Shown here: piece by piece, positions 27,425 through 35,731 of the stretch
Numbering within the stretch: position 1 is the stretch's first letter
How the letters are laid out: every line of letters begins with the position of its first letter
Assembly (NCBI RefSeq): GCF_021764745.1
Contig: NZ_JAETXX010000004.1
Span: 186,001-250,000, forward strand
DNA: 64,000 nucleotides
DNA from: Joostella atrarenae
GTDB lineage: Bacteria; Bacteroidota; Bacteroidia; Flavobacteriales; Flavobacteriaceae
Reading direction: 5' to 3'
The notes under the pieces: model-generated
The model's database searches: none
What the model was told of the DNA's origin: nothing
Seen by the model: only the letters and a program-made list of their open reading frames with translations
Program-made: the position numbers and the translations under genes

Positions 27425-27497
27425 GACTCGATAGCTCAGTTGGTAGAGCACAACACTTTTAATGTTGGGGTCCTGGGTTCGAGCCCCAGTCGGGTCA
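27425..27497 (+). tRNA. tRNA-Lys (UUU), copy 1
   Basis: A 73-base cloverleaf. Acceptor GACTCGA pairs with TCGGGTC, the D stem is GCTC/GAGC, the anticodon stem CAACA/TGTTG with loop CTTTTAA (anticodon TTT), the T arm CTGGG-TTCGAGC-CCCAG, and the discriminator A. CCA is not encoded. Confidence 0.97.
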
Positions 27498-27564
27498 CTA
27501 AGTAACAAATTATGTATATCTTTATAAAAGAAAACAAACTGTTACTTTTTTAAGTTAATTTCCT

Positions 27565-27594
27565 TTTGGAAAGTTAACTTATTTTATATTTTTG
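27565..27594 (+). promoter_or_regulatory. Promoter for the second tRNA-Lys
   Basis: TTTG at 27565-27568, 18 bases, then TATTTTTG at 27587-27594. It gives the second tRNA its own start. Confidence 0.65.
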
Positions 27595-27624
27595 CACAGT
27601 CAAATTTTGACTGTTATTTTTTTA

Positions 27625-27697
27625 GACTCGATAGCTCAGTTGGTAGAGCACAACACTTTTAATGTTGGGGTCCTGGGTTCGAGCCCCAGTCGGGTCA
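27625..27697 (+). tRNA. tRNA-Lys (UUU), copy 2
   Basis: Identical in all 73 bases to copy 1 and placed exactly 200 bases downstream of it. The flanks differ and it has its own promoter, so it is a gene-dosage copy. Confidence 0.97.
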
Positions 27698-27704
27698 CTA
27701 AATG

Positions 27705-27734
27705 AAAAAGTTAAGCAGTTTGCTTAACTTTTTT
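27705..27734 (+). terminator. Terminator after the second tRNA-Lys
   Basis: The stem AAAAGTTAAGCA/TGCTTAACTTTT with a 3-base loop and a T tail, 8 bases past the tRNA end. Confidence 0.75.
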
Positions 27735-27755
27735 CATTTTATTTAAATAGTAAAC

Positions 27756-27839
27756 ACCGGGATGCTGGAATTGGTAGACAGGCATGGTTGAGGGCCATGT
27801 GTCCATTAGGGCGTGTGGGTTCGACTCCCATTCCCGGTA
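27756..27839 (+). tRNA. tRNA-Leu (GAG)
   Basis: An 84-base class II tRNA. Acceptor ACCGGGA pairs with TCCCGGT, the anticodon stem is CATGG/CCATG with loop TTGAGGG (anticodon GAG), there is a long variable arm, and the T arm is GTGGG-TTCGACT-CCCAT. Discriminator A, no encoded CCA. Confidence 0.95.
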
Positions 27840-27845
27840 CAAAAA

Positions 27846-27870
27846 AAGCTCAGAATTAACTTCTGAGCTT
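27846..27870. terminator. Terminator after tRNA-Leu
   Basis: The stem AAGCTCAGA/TCTGAGCTT with a 7-base loop, A-run before and T-run after. It can work for the tRNA (plus) and the nitrate-reductase operon end (minus). Confidence 0.85.
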
Positions 27871-27970
27871 TTTTCATATAAATTCATTACCTAATGAATG
27901 ATTTTCAACAGTAACTTCTCTTTATTTTCTTCCGTAGATAAAATATAAACTTACTTAGTCTAACAGCTAC

Positions 27971-29242
27971 TTATTTATCAGCATCAACTAGATTCTGGTC
28001 ATAATGCCCCTTCTTTACAAGTTCTTTAGTCTTATATCTTAGTCTCCCAGTTTCAATAGCAATAGATGTTTTAGCCAAAATAGTAAATATAAAAGCTCCT
28101 AAAGACCATATTCCTAATGTAACGCCTATTTCTATGGCTGTTGGAGTGTATTCCGCTATTTTACCGTAAGGCCCCGGAATGAAGCCTGGAATGATTAAAC
28201 CAAAACCTTTATCAATCCAAATAGCTATAAAAAGAATGAAACAAGAAAAGTACAACACCTTAAAATTATTCCTCAACTTATGAATAGTAAGCATTGCTGT
28301 TGCTAATAAATTCAAACAAATAGAAGTCCAAATCCATGGCACCAAAGCATTTTTACCATGAAGTCCAAAAAACAAATAATAAGCACTCTCACTATGATGT
28401 GTAGGAGCATAAAACTCTTTAAAAAGCTCCGACCCTAACATTATTAAGTTTATCTGGGCAGCAACAACTACAATCACACTAATTTTATGAATCGTTTTAT
28501 CTGCTATTTTAAAATCGGTAGACGATCTTATAGCTGCTAATATTAAAATGATAAGTGCAGGTCCAGCAGCAAATGCTGATGCTAAAAAGCGAGGACCTAA
28601 TAATGCATTATTCCAAAAAGGTCTTGCTTGTAACCCTTGATACAAAAAGGCAGTCACTAAGTGAATTCCTACTGCCCAAAAAACAGAAAGCATAGCTCCA
28701 GGCACATACACTTTAGATTTCGCTTCTTTCCCCTGATAATGTCTAAAAAGAATATAAAAGGGCACTGTAATATTTATAAAAAGATATCCATTTAATACGA
28801 TAACATCCCAAGTAAGCATAGAATTAGGGAAGTTAAACACCCCTATTCCAGGGATCATATGCCAAAGCACCGATGGACCTCCCATATCTGCTACAACAAA
28901 AGCCAAACACATAATAAGTGCCGCAACAGCTAAGCCCTCTCCTATTAATACTGCTTGCTTGAAATCTACATCTTTTAAAATATAAGTTGGCATCACCAAC
29001 ATAACAGCTGCTGCTGCAACCCCAACCAAAAAAGTGAAGTTAGAAATATACAGTCCCCAACTTACACGATCATGCATACCAGTTACACTCAACCCCTCTT
29101 CTATTTGAATAGAATAACAATACATCCCTACTAACATTACAAATGTTAGCACTCCCATCCAAATATGATATTTTAAAGACCCCTGGGTTATTACATCCAA
29201 GCTATCCTTTACCAAGCTCTTAAACACTCTAAAAGTTCCCAT
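27971..29242 (-). CDS. NrfD/PsrC-type membrane quinol dehydrogenase subunit
   Basis: A 423-residue membrane protein with about ten hydrophobic helices (first near 28-48), of the NrfD/PsrC family that takes electrons from menaquinol and passes them to an NrfC-like Fe-S protein. Signatures include SWGLYISNFTFLVGVAAAAVM and HLVTAFLYQGLQARPFW. It is the last gene of the nap-type operon, 16 bases after the Fe-S subunit. It most likely replaces NapC or NapGH as the quinol oxidase for the nitrate reductase. The electron route is inference. Confidence 0.85.
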   Translation of the reverse strand: MGTFRVFKSLVKDSLDVITQGSLKYHIWMGVLTFVMLVGMYCYSIQIEEGLSVTGMHDRVSWGLYISNFTFLVGVAAAAVMLVMPTYILKDVDFKQAVLIGEGLAVAALIMCLAFVVADMGGPSVLWHMIPGIGVFNFPNSMLTWDVIVLNGYLFINITVPFYILFRHYQGKEAKSKVYVPGAMLSVFWAVGIHLVTAFLYQGLQARPFWNNALLGPRFLASAFAAGPALIILILAAIRSSTDFKIADKTIHKISVIVVVAAQINLIMLGSELFKEFYAPTHHSESAYYLFFGLHGKNALVPWIWTSICLNLLATAMLTIHKLRNNFKVLYFSCFILFIAIWIDKGFGLIIPGFIPGPYGKIAEYTPTAIEIGVTLGIWSLGAFIFTILAKTSIAIETGRLRYKTKELVKKGHYDQNLVDADK

Positions 29243-29258
29243 TAGAATTCTTCTATTT

Positions 29259-30323
29259 TTAGTCCATATAATACCAAAACTTAGGCTCTGTACCTAAATC
29301 TTCTTTTAATCGGAATACTTTTTTATTCTCAATAACCCATCGGATCGTACTATTAGGATCCAATAGATTCCCAAATACACGAGCTCCTGTTGGACAAGCA
29401 TCCACACAAGCTGGATTTTTCCCAGCACGAGATCTCTGCACACAAAAAGTACATTTTTCCATCACTCCTTTTTTACGCAAGCGATTCCCCAAATAATGTT
29501 GATTTTCATTCACCTCATCAGCGGGAACTTCTGGAGTACTCCAATTAAACCTTCTTCCATCATAAGGGCAGGCAGCCATGCAATAGCGACAACCAACACA
29601 CCAATCGTAATCAACAACTACTAAACCATCTTTTTCTCGCCATGTAGCCTGTACTGGACAAACTTCAACACACGGCGGATTATCGCAATGGAAGCATTGC
29701 GTACCCATGTAAAAATGCCCAGCAGCTGGGACTTCATGATAATAATTATCATCCGCCTCATCAAACTTAAAACCTTTACCGTCTTTCATCTCATGAATAC
29801 GGATATATTGCATTTCTGATTTTCGATCTTGGTTATTTTCCTTTACACAAGCACTTACACAGTCCATATAACCTTGACACTTAGAGATATTAAACGCATA
29901 ACCAAATAATACATCTGGTTCTGCATCTTTAGAAGACATGCTTATTTTGTCGCCTTTTCTCAATTCATAAGATCTAACCAATCTATTTACGGTAGCTTGT
30001 TTCTCATCTTCAGTCATTAATTTATAATTCCCCTTAAACTGCTCTTCCCATTCTATCTGAGATTTCTCTTTTGCTTCATCACCAGAGGTAACACTACAAG
30101 CAGTTTGTACCGCTCCAGCACCAATCATTAAACTAGCAGTAAGCTTTTTAAAAGCACTACGTCGACTCATAGGAACATCAAAAACTTGATCAAAACCATC
30201 TGGTTTCGATGTATCATCCTCCTTATGAGACCCACAACCTCCAGATTTTCCACAACCACAACTGGAGGATGCTTCTTCCTTCTTTCCTAAGTCTAATGAA
30301 AACCATTTTTTTTCTGTACTCAT
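29259..30323 (-). CDS. NrfC/NapG-like four-cluster ferredoxin with long Tat leader
   Basis: A 354-residue periplasmic Fe-S protein with four Cys groups for [4Fe-4S] clusters: CQGYMDCVSACV, CFHCDNPPCVEVCP, CVGCRYCMAACP and CTFC...CVDACP. The twin-arginine motif SRRSAFKK (about 53-60) follows an unusual 50-residue cytoplasmic stretch that contains CGCGKSGGC (22-30). A Cys at 76 (VQTAC) could be lipid-modified. Its partner is the NrfD protein downstream. Together they should relay menaquinol electrons to the cytochromes and NapA. Confidence 0.87.
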   Translation of the reverse strand: MSTEKKWFSLDLGKKEEASSSCGCGKSGGCGSHKEDDTSKPDGFDQVFDVPMSRRSAFKKLTASLMIGAGAVQTACSVTSGDEAKEKSQIEWEEQFKGNYKLMTEDEKQATVNRLVRSYELRKGDKISMSSKDAEPDVLFGYAFNISKCQGYMDCVSACVKENNQDRKSEMQYIRIHEMKDGKGFKFDEADDNYYHEVPAAGHFYMGTQCFHCDNPPCVEVCPVQATWREKDGLVVVDYDWCVGCRYCMAACPYDGRRFNWSTPEVPADEVNENQHYLGNRLRKKGVMEKCTFCVQRSRAGKNPACVDACPTGARVFGNLLDPNSTIRWVIENKKVFRLKEDLGTEPKFWYYMD

Positions 30324-30358
30324 ATTTGCTGGTGTATTATAGGTTTTATGCGTATATT

Positions 30359-30988
30359 TTATTTACGTTGCAATTCTTTCTTTGTGTTAAAAATTGCAGG
30401 TAACCGTTGGTTAAATTTTGGCTGATGTGGATTATGGCAATTAACACAACTGTTTATTGCTCTTGGAGGCGCCCATCCACTGATATTTTTTCCATGCGCT
30501 CCGCCTTTCCAATCTTTAAACTGAGTGGTGTGGCATTGTGAACATACCTGGTAACTTTTATTAAAGTCTATATCTTGCCCTGTAAGACTCTGCAGGTTAT
30601 CCATATTCTTACTATTATGGCAAGTCAGGCAATTCATAGTATTAGCATTCCCATGAACAATATCTATATCCCAATGTGATTTTGGGAGTTCTCCCCCTTT
30701 ACTTTTTAATTCTTCCAATGGCTTAGAGTGACATTCTGTACATGCATACATTGTTAGTTTCTGCTTTCGTTCTGGAATTAAAAAAGTATGCTCTCCCTCT
30801 GTAATTTCTATCAAATCCATTTCTTCAATATACTTCTCTGAAGAAATTGTAGTTCCATGATAATTCTTACTCTCCCCTTCTATTTTTTCTATAACGGAAT
30901 GGTATTCGGATTCTTTATGTTTATTACATCCAGATAAAACCATCAGTAATAAAACCGCCACTCCTACTATTCTATAAAAATGTCTCAT
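30359..30988 (-). CDS. Tetrahaem cytochrome c lipoprotein
   Basis: A 209-residue lipoprotein (signal ends LLLMVLSGC, Cys21) with four CxxCH haem sites: CTECH (83), CLTCH (120), CSQCH (149) and CVNCH (181). The spacing is irregular and does not match NapC/NirT. It is translationally coupled to the napB-like gene (ATGA overlap at 30985-30988). In this operon it is the probable electron carrier between the Fe-S/NrfD module and the NapB-like subunit; that order is inferred. No family name is certain. Confidence 0.83.
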   Translation of the reverse strand: MRHFYRIVGVAVLLLMVLSGCNKHKESEYHSVIEKIEGESKNYHGTTISSEKYIEEMDLIEITEGEHTFLIPERKQKLTMYACTECHSKPLEELKSKGGELPKSHWDIDIVHGNANTMNCLTCHNSKNMDNLQSLTGQDIDFNKSYQVCSQCHTTQFKDWKGGAHGKNISGWAPPRAINSCVNCHNPHQPKFNQRLPAIFNTKKELQRK

Positions 30989-31674
30989 GGTAGATTAATT
31001 TTAGCATTAAACATTTCCATATCCGTTCCTTCTTGTAATTTTAGTACGTGGCATTGCATACAATTTACACGCTCAGGATGTGTTACTCTTATTTCTTTCG
31101 GAGCTGCAGGCCCAGCATGACATGCTAAACAATTTTCTCGCATTTGTATATGATGCGGAATAACTGGTGGACTTCCTAAAAGAGCATTATTATCTCCTAC
31201 AGAAGCATGTTCTTTCTCCGTAAACTCGGTAGCCACAAAAAGTGATTCTGTATTTTTAACAACATGACACTGTCTACAGTTTACCATTTCTGGATGTGGT
31301 GTTATAGGCGCGTATGCATCATACTTTGTTACAAAACCTCCAGATTTATGACACTGCAAACAAGTTACTCCTCCTGCACTTCTCTCCTCAGCAACAGGGT
31401 GAGGAATAGAAGGTGGCGCTCCATCATATGCTCTATTATCATAGTAAGTATCTAAAGAACGCATATGAGCAGAATCGTAAGGCATAATCGCATACTTTAA
31501 TCCTTTTTCTGAGCCACTAAATACACCTCTATCTATAGGGAGATATGAATGATGTGATTTATTCACCACAGGAACATACGATTCTTCGAGTCCTGACCAA
31601 TAACTCTTATTCCATATCACTATAAATGCTATGAATAAAAGTGAAAAAAATATGATGATTCCAAGTCTCTTCAT
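30985..31674 (-). CDS. napB: NapB-like cytochrome c with four haem sites
   Basis: A membrane-anchored (helix 4-22) periplasmic cytochrome of 229 residues. NapB normally has two haems; here CLQCH (105), CRQCH (133), CLACH (182) and CMQCH (205) give four. The NapB hallmark PPxIPH occurs twice, as GAPPSIPH (86-93) and GSPPVIPH (168-175), each before a pair of haem sites, so the protein looks like an internal duplication. It is 3 bases from napA and should pass electrons to it. Confidence 0.85.
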   Translation of the reverse strand: MKRLGIIIFFSLLFIAFIVIWNKSYWSGLEESYVPVVNKSHHSYLPIDRGVFSGSEKGLKYAIMPYDSAHMRSLDTYYDNRAYDGAPPSIPHPVAEERSAGGVTCLQCHKSGGFVTKYDAYAPITPHPEMVNCRQCHVVKNTESLFVATEFTEKEHASVGDNNALLGSPPVIPHHIQMRENCLACHAGPAAPKEIRVTHPERVNCMQCHVLKLQEGTDMEMFNAKINLP

Positions 31675-31677
31675 AAT

Positions 31678-34002
31678 TTATGCTTTTTCAACTTTTACTG
31701 CACATTTCTTATAATCTGGCTGTTTTGATATTGGACAAAAGGCATCCAATGTAAGATCGTTAATTAACATATTCTCATCAAAGAAAGGCACAAATACCTG
31801 CATTGGAGCTGGCACTCCTCTTAGATTAATAGCTGCAGGAATAGTAATCTCCCCTCTTCTAGTTGTCAACTTTACCAAATCTCCAGTTACAATATCCAAA
31901 CGCTTCGCATCTGCTGGATTCAATTCTACATAAGAATGCGGCATTGCTTGGTGTAATACAGGAATTCTTCGAGTCATAGAGCCAGTATGCCAATGTTCTA
32001 CCACCCTTCCTGTACAAAGCCAATATGGGTATTCTTCATCTGGAACCTCAGGAGCAGGCTCATATGGACGCTGCCATATGATAGCTTTTCCATCTGGATT
32101 CCCGTAGAAATCAAACCCACTACCCTCCTTACAAGCAGGATCATACTTCTCATTAAATCGCCATTTTGTAGACTCTCCATCTACATAAGGCCATTGCATT
32201 CCTGGATTTTCTCTTAAAACTTCATAAGGAGCCATATTATGTTTCTTTCCAGCATGGTGCTTTCTATATTCATTATAAATCTCCTCTATATGAGTTTCTT
32301 TATTATAATTAAATTGCTTTTCGAACCCCATTCTACGAGCTATCTCCACAAGCTGCCATGTATCACTCATCGCCTCTCCCGGAGGAGCTACCATTTGATC
32401 AAAATGTTGGGTACGCCTTTCCGAGTTTCCGTACATTCCTTCACGCTCAATCCACATTGCTGAAGGCAAAATAACATCTGCTATTTCTGTGGTTGGTGTA
32501 GGATAAACATCTGAAACAACAATAAATCTTCCCTCCTTTTTTGTAGCATCACGATAGCGCTTCAATTTAGGCATCGTTACCATCGGATTGGTTACTTGAA
32601 TCCACATAAACCTCACATCTCCACGATCTAAAGCTCGGAACATCTCTACGGTATGATATGTTGGTTTCGGTGAAATATTTTCAACAGGAACTCCCCATAT
32701 TTCAGCAGCAAACTCACGATGTTCTTTATTCGTTACCACTCCATGAGGAAGTTTATGTGTTAATGTTCCCACCTCTCTTACTGTACCACAGGCACTCGGT
32801 TGTCCTGTAAGTGAAAAAGGACTGTTACCAGGAGTAGATATTTTTCCCGTTAGTAAATGGATGTTATATATAAGGTTATTCATCCAGGTTCCTCTTGTAT
32901 GCTGATTAGGTCCCATACACCAAAGCGACATCACCTTTGTATTTGGGTCAGCATAATAAGAAGCCATATACTTTATGTCTTTTACGGAAACCCCAGAATA
33001 TTTAGAAACTTTCTCTGGTGTATAGTCTTCAAGAAACTCTTTATATGATTCTAAATCGATGAGTTCTGGTTCATCCTTAAAGGAATAGTTATCCTCTAAC
33101 CCATAACCCATATCAACTTTTCCTTTCTTAAAAACACAATGCTTATCAACGAAAGAATGATTTACCCTTCCTTTATTTATCAATTCATAGCAAATAGCAT
33201 TTGCTACCGCCAAATCTGTCTGCGGATTAAAGAGTATCGACTTATCTGCCGCCATACTTGTTCTGGTAGTTCTTGTTGCAAAATCTACAATCTTAACTCC
33301 TCTCTTTAATCTTTGATCTAAGATTCTCGAAAACAAAACTGGATGCATTTCTGCCATATTATTTCCCCAAAGGAAAAAAACATTCGCATGATCTATATCA
33401 TCATAACACCCCATCGGTTCATCAATTCCAAAGGAAGTCATAAACCCAGTTACCGCACTAGACATACAAAGTCTTGCATTTGCCTCCACGTTATTGGTTC
33501 CGATACAACCTTTAAACAATTTTGAAGCTGCATATCCATCAGGAATTGTCCATTGCCCAGAACCATATATAGAAACAGAATCTTTACCGTATTCTTCAAT
33601 AGTCGATTTCATTTTAGAAGCAATTAAATCTAACGCTTCCTCCATGCTAGCCTCTACAAAAGTACCGTTCTTATTTATAAGTGGCTTTTTCAATCGGTCT
33701 TTACCATAAAGTGCCATGATAGAATGATACCCTTTCACACAGCAAAGTCCTTTATTCACTGAAGATGCAGGGTCTCCTTTTACAGCTACTGCTTTTCCGT
33801 TTTCTGTACCAATAAGAACACCACATCCCACTCCGCAGAATCTACAAGGTGCTTTTTTCCACTCTACATCTCCTATTCCCTCTAAGCCTGCTACTTGATC
33901 TTCTGCAAAAATAATTCCTGGAAACATGGTTGCCGCAGTTGCCATTGCGGATACCATCGCCATTTTCTTTAAAAACTCTCTACGATTTGTTGTTGTTTTC
34001 AT
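31678..34002 (-). CDS. napA: Periplasmic nitrate reductase catalytic subunit
   Basis: NapA reduces nitrate to nitrite at a Mo-bis-MGD centre. The Tat signal is NRREFLKK (R7/R8) with a hydrophobic stretch ending at IIFA. The [4Fe-4S] ligands are C53, C56, C60 and C87 or C88 (CRFCGVGC and GLCCVKGY). The Mo-ligand Cys is about C179 (NARLCMSSAVTGF). About 774 residues, complete. The start is taken as the ATG at 34002; an upstream TTG is less likely. It is preceded by napD and followed by the NapB-like gene. Assimilatory enzymes lack the NapB/NapD context, so the periplasmic form is favoured. Confidence 0.94.
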   Translation of the reverse strand: MKTTTNRREFLKKMAMVSAMATAATMFPGIIFAEDQVAGLEGIGDVEWKKAPCRFCGVGCGVLIGTENGKAVAVKGDPASSVNKGLCCVKGYHSIMALYGKDRLKKPLINKNGTFVEASMEEALDLIASKMKSTIEEYGKDSVSIYGSGQWTIPDGYAASKLFKGCIGTNNVEANARLCMSSAVTGFMTSFGIDEPMGCYDDIDHANVFFLWGNNMAEMHPVLFSRILDQRLKRGVKIVDFATRTTRTSMAADKSILFNPQTDLAVANAICYELINKGRVNHSFVDKHCVFKKGKVDMGYGLEDNYSFKDEPELIDLESYKEFLEDYTPEKVSKYSGVSVKDIKYMASYYADPNTKVMSLWCMGPNQHTRGTWMNNLIYNIHLLTGKISTPGNSPFSLTGQPSACGTVREVGTLTHKLPHGVVTNKEHREFAAEIWGVPVENISPKPTYHTVEMFRALDRGDVRFMWIQVTNPMVTMPKLKRYRDATKKEGRFIVVSDVYPTPTTEIADVILPSAMWIEREGMYGNSERRTQHFDQMVAPPGEAMSDTWQLVEIARRMGFEKQFNYNKETHIEEIYNEYRKHHAGKKHNMAPYEVLRENPGMQWPYVDGESTKWRFNEKYDPACKEGSGFDFYGNPDGKAIIWQRPYEPAPEVPDEEYPYWLCTGRVVEHWHTGSMTRRIPVLHQAMPHSYVELNPADAKRLDIVTGDLVKLTTRRGEITIPAAINLRGVPAPMQVFVPFFDENMLINDLTLDAFCPISKQPDYKKCAVKVEKA

Positions 34003-34014
34003 AAACAATATAAT

Positions 34015-34245
34015 TTATGGAGTATTATATCCAGATACCATTGCTAAAAATTTTAAGCTTCGGATGGATTCTAATTTAACTTTGAGCAGATCTTCTTCAG
34101 ACTCATTTTCTGTATCTGTTACTAAGAGCAAAATCTCTTCATTTGAAGCTTCTGCTATTTCGCAACCAGAAATTAATTGTAAGTCTTTTATTAAGGCTTC
34201 TTTTTCCCCATCATACGGAAGTACTATATAACTTTTAATAGGCAT
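34015..34245 (-). CDS. napD: NapD-like Tat-signal chaperone
   Basis: A 76-residue ferredoxin-like-fold protein, the size of NapD. MPIKSYIVLPYDGEKEALIKDL and GCEIAEASNEEILLLVTDT match the beta-alpha-beta pattern, and it sits 12 bases upstream of napA. NapD binds the NapA Tat leader and holds back export until the cofactor is in place. Sequence similarity within this family is weak, so the call leans on size and position. Confidence 0.8.
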   Translation of the reverse strand: MPIKSYIVLPYDGEKEALIKDLQLISGCEIAEASNEEILLLVTDTENESEEDLLKVKLESIRSLKFLAMVSGYNTP

Positions 34246-34623
34246 ATATTAATAATTAATTAAATGTATATGTATAAAATTACGGGGGAAATAGTTGTTA
34301 GAACATGACTTTAATCATACAGTAAGAAATATATCCGTCAACGGGCATAGAACCATATTCTATCGTTAAATTACAAAAAAAATAAGTTAACTAATTGATA
34401 CCTAATGATATTTAGAATCATTTTAAGTAACCTACTAAACAGTTGTCTAGATTAAATACGAACTATTTTCAATACATAGGAAATACATTCATCACTTTAC
34501 TTTTACCTTGAATAATGAAGACGTACTTTTGCAGATATAAATTACATGGCACTCTAACTAAAAGATTGTGCATTTATAAAACAATCCTTAATATCAATTA
34601 ATTGTCATCCTTATAAAACAAAG
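34246..34623. promoter_or_regulatory. Divergent control region, nap operon and globin
   Basis: This 378-base spacer separates two divergent units. A dyad ATGA-CTTTAA-TCAT at 34305-34318 has the TGA-N6-TCA core of Fnr-type sites. It lies about 60-70 bases before the napD start and could be bound by the Crp/Fnr protein encoded at 39395. A -7-like TACTTTTG at 34524-34531 faces the globin, with no good -33. I see no ORF or RNA gene here. Confidence 0.5.
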
Positions 34624-34992
34624 ATGAAAAAAGATATCAGTAACATAGAAGATGTAAAACTCCTTGTCAATGATTTTTATGATAGAGTTAGAAAAGATGA
34701 TTTACTAAAAGATATTTTTAATAATATCATTCAGGATAGATGGCCTATTCATCTAGAAAAAATGTACACATTTTGGGAAACTGTATTATTAGATAATCAT
34801 ACTTACTACGGAAGTCCATTTGCTCCACATGCAAAACTTCAAGTCTCTAAGGAACATTTTGATCGTTGGAAATCTCTTTTTTTTGCAACTATTGAAGAAA
34901 ACTTCAGTGGAAAAAAGGCTGATGAAGCGAAATGGCGTGCCGAAAAAATGGCTGAAATGTTTCTCTATAAAATTGAATACCTAAGAAGCTAG
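34624..34992 (+). CDS. Group III truncated haemoglobin
   Basis: A 122-residue 2-on-2 globin. The proximal His is in SKEHFDRWKSLF (H78), with FYDRVRKDDLL (B helix, Y19) and FWETVLLDNHTYYGSPFAPH typical of group III. These globins bind O2 or NO and are often linked to nitrosative stress. Its divergence from the nap operon fits NO defence during nitrate respiration, which is inference. Its end overlaps the convergent HPP gene by 12 bases. Confidence 0.92.
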   Translation: MKKDISNIEDVKLLVNDFYDRVRKDDLLKDIFNNIIQDRWPIHLEKMYTFWETVLLDNHTYYGSPFAPHAKLQVSKEHFDRWKSLFFATIEENFSGKKADEAKWRAEKMAEMFLYKIEYLRS

Positions 34993-35604
34993 CCCTACTT
35001 TTTTAAGGATTTTTTTGTTTATTATCTTCTTTTTTAACCTAAAAATACGTGTATACCGTCTGTCAGTAGGATATTGTCTGCTTGAAGTTATATTATTGAA
35101 TATTAAAGCTACTAATAACAAAATAAGACAACCTGTAAGAACTGGAGAAACCACATACATATACCCAAGACTTTTAACCTTTTCAGACCCTATTACAGCA
35201 ATAAGAGCTGTTGCACCTCCTGGAGGATGCAATGTTTTGGTTATTTGCATTAATACTATCGAAAGTGCTACCGCTAAAGGCGCGGTAATCCAAATGATAT
35301 CTGGCATTATTTGAAATACTGTAACACCTATTAAAGCAGATATAACATGACCTCCAATTAAGTTTCTTGGTTGCGCAAATGGACTTTGTATTGATCCATA
35401 TACGAGTACACTAGACGCTCCGAAAGATCCTATTAAAAATAAATTTTCATAGTCTGTTAAAGACTCACTATGAAAAAAAGCCATCAAACCTATTCCTATA
35501 AAGGCTCCAATAAAAGACCAAAAATGTTCTCTTATATCTATTAGAGTCTCTTTATAAACAACATACCTTGTTATTCTAGCGCTTCTTTTTATTTGTTTTT
35601 TCAA
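34981..35604 (-). CDS. HPP-family membrane protein
   Basis: A 207-residue protein with a cytoplasmic basic N-terminus and about four hydrophobic helices between 30 and 175. The family name motif is clear in TKTLHPPGGATALIAVIGS. HPP proteins have been linked to nitrite transport in some bacteria and plastids, so the position next to the nitrate-reductase locus is suggestive, but the substrate here is not shown. The C-terminal end is basic. Confidence 0.88.
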   Translation of the reverse strand: MKKQIKRSARITRYVVYKETLIDIREHFWSFIGAFIGIGLMAFFHSESLTDYENLFLIGSFGASSVLVYGSIQSPFAQPRNLIGGHVISALIGVTVFQIMPDIIWITAPLAVALSIVLMQITKTLHPPGGATALIAVIGSEKVKSLGYMYVVSPVLTGCLILLLVALIFNNITSSRQYPTDRRYTRIFRLKKKIINKKILKKVGLAS

Positions 35605-35731
35605 TGCCTATATTAAATTTCCTAGTGAACTATTTTTCAAACTCACTGCAAAAATAATTCACTAGAAAATGTTAGGCTATAAATTGAAATAATCAAACAA
35701 AATCATGTAAATAGTTGATAATTAAAAAAGA

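Noticed and set aside
27425-27839. tRNA cluster as an integration site of a mobile island
   Set aside because: No integrase, no att-like direct repeat of a tRNA 3' end with foreign genes between; the tRNA copies are complete genes.
34981-34992. Overlap of globin and HPP genes as an assembly error
   Set aside because: Both reading frames end cleanly with full-length proteins; short convergent overlaps also occur at 26755-26763.
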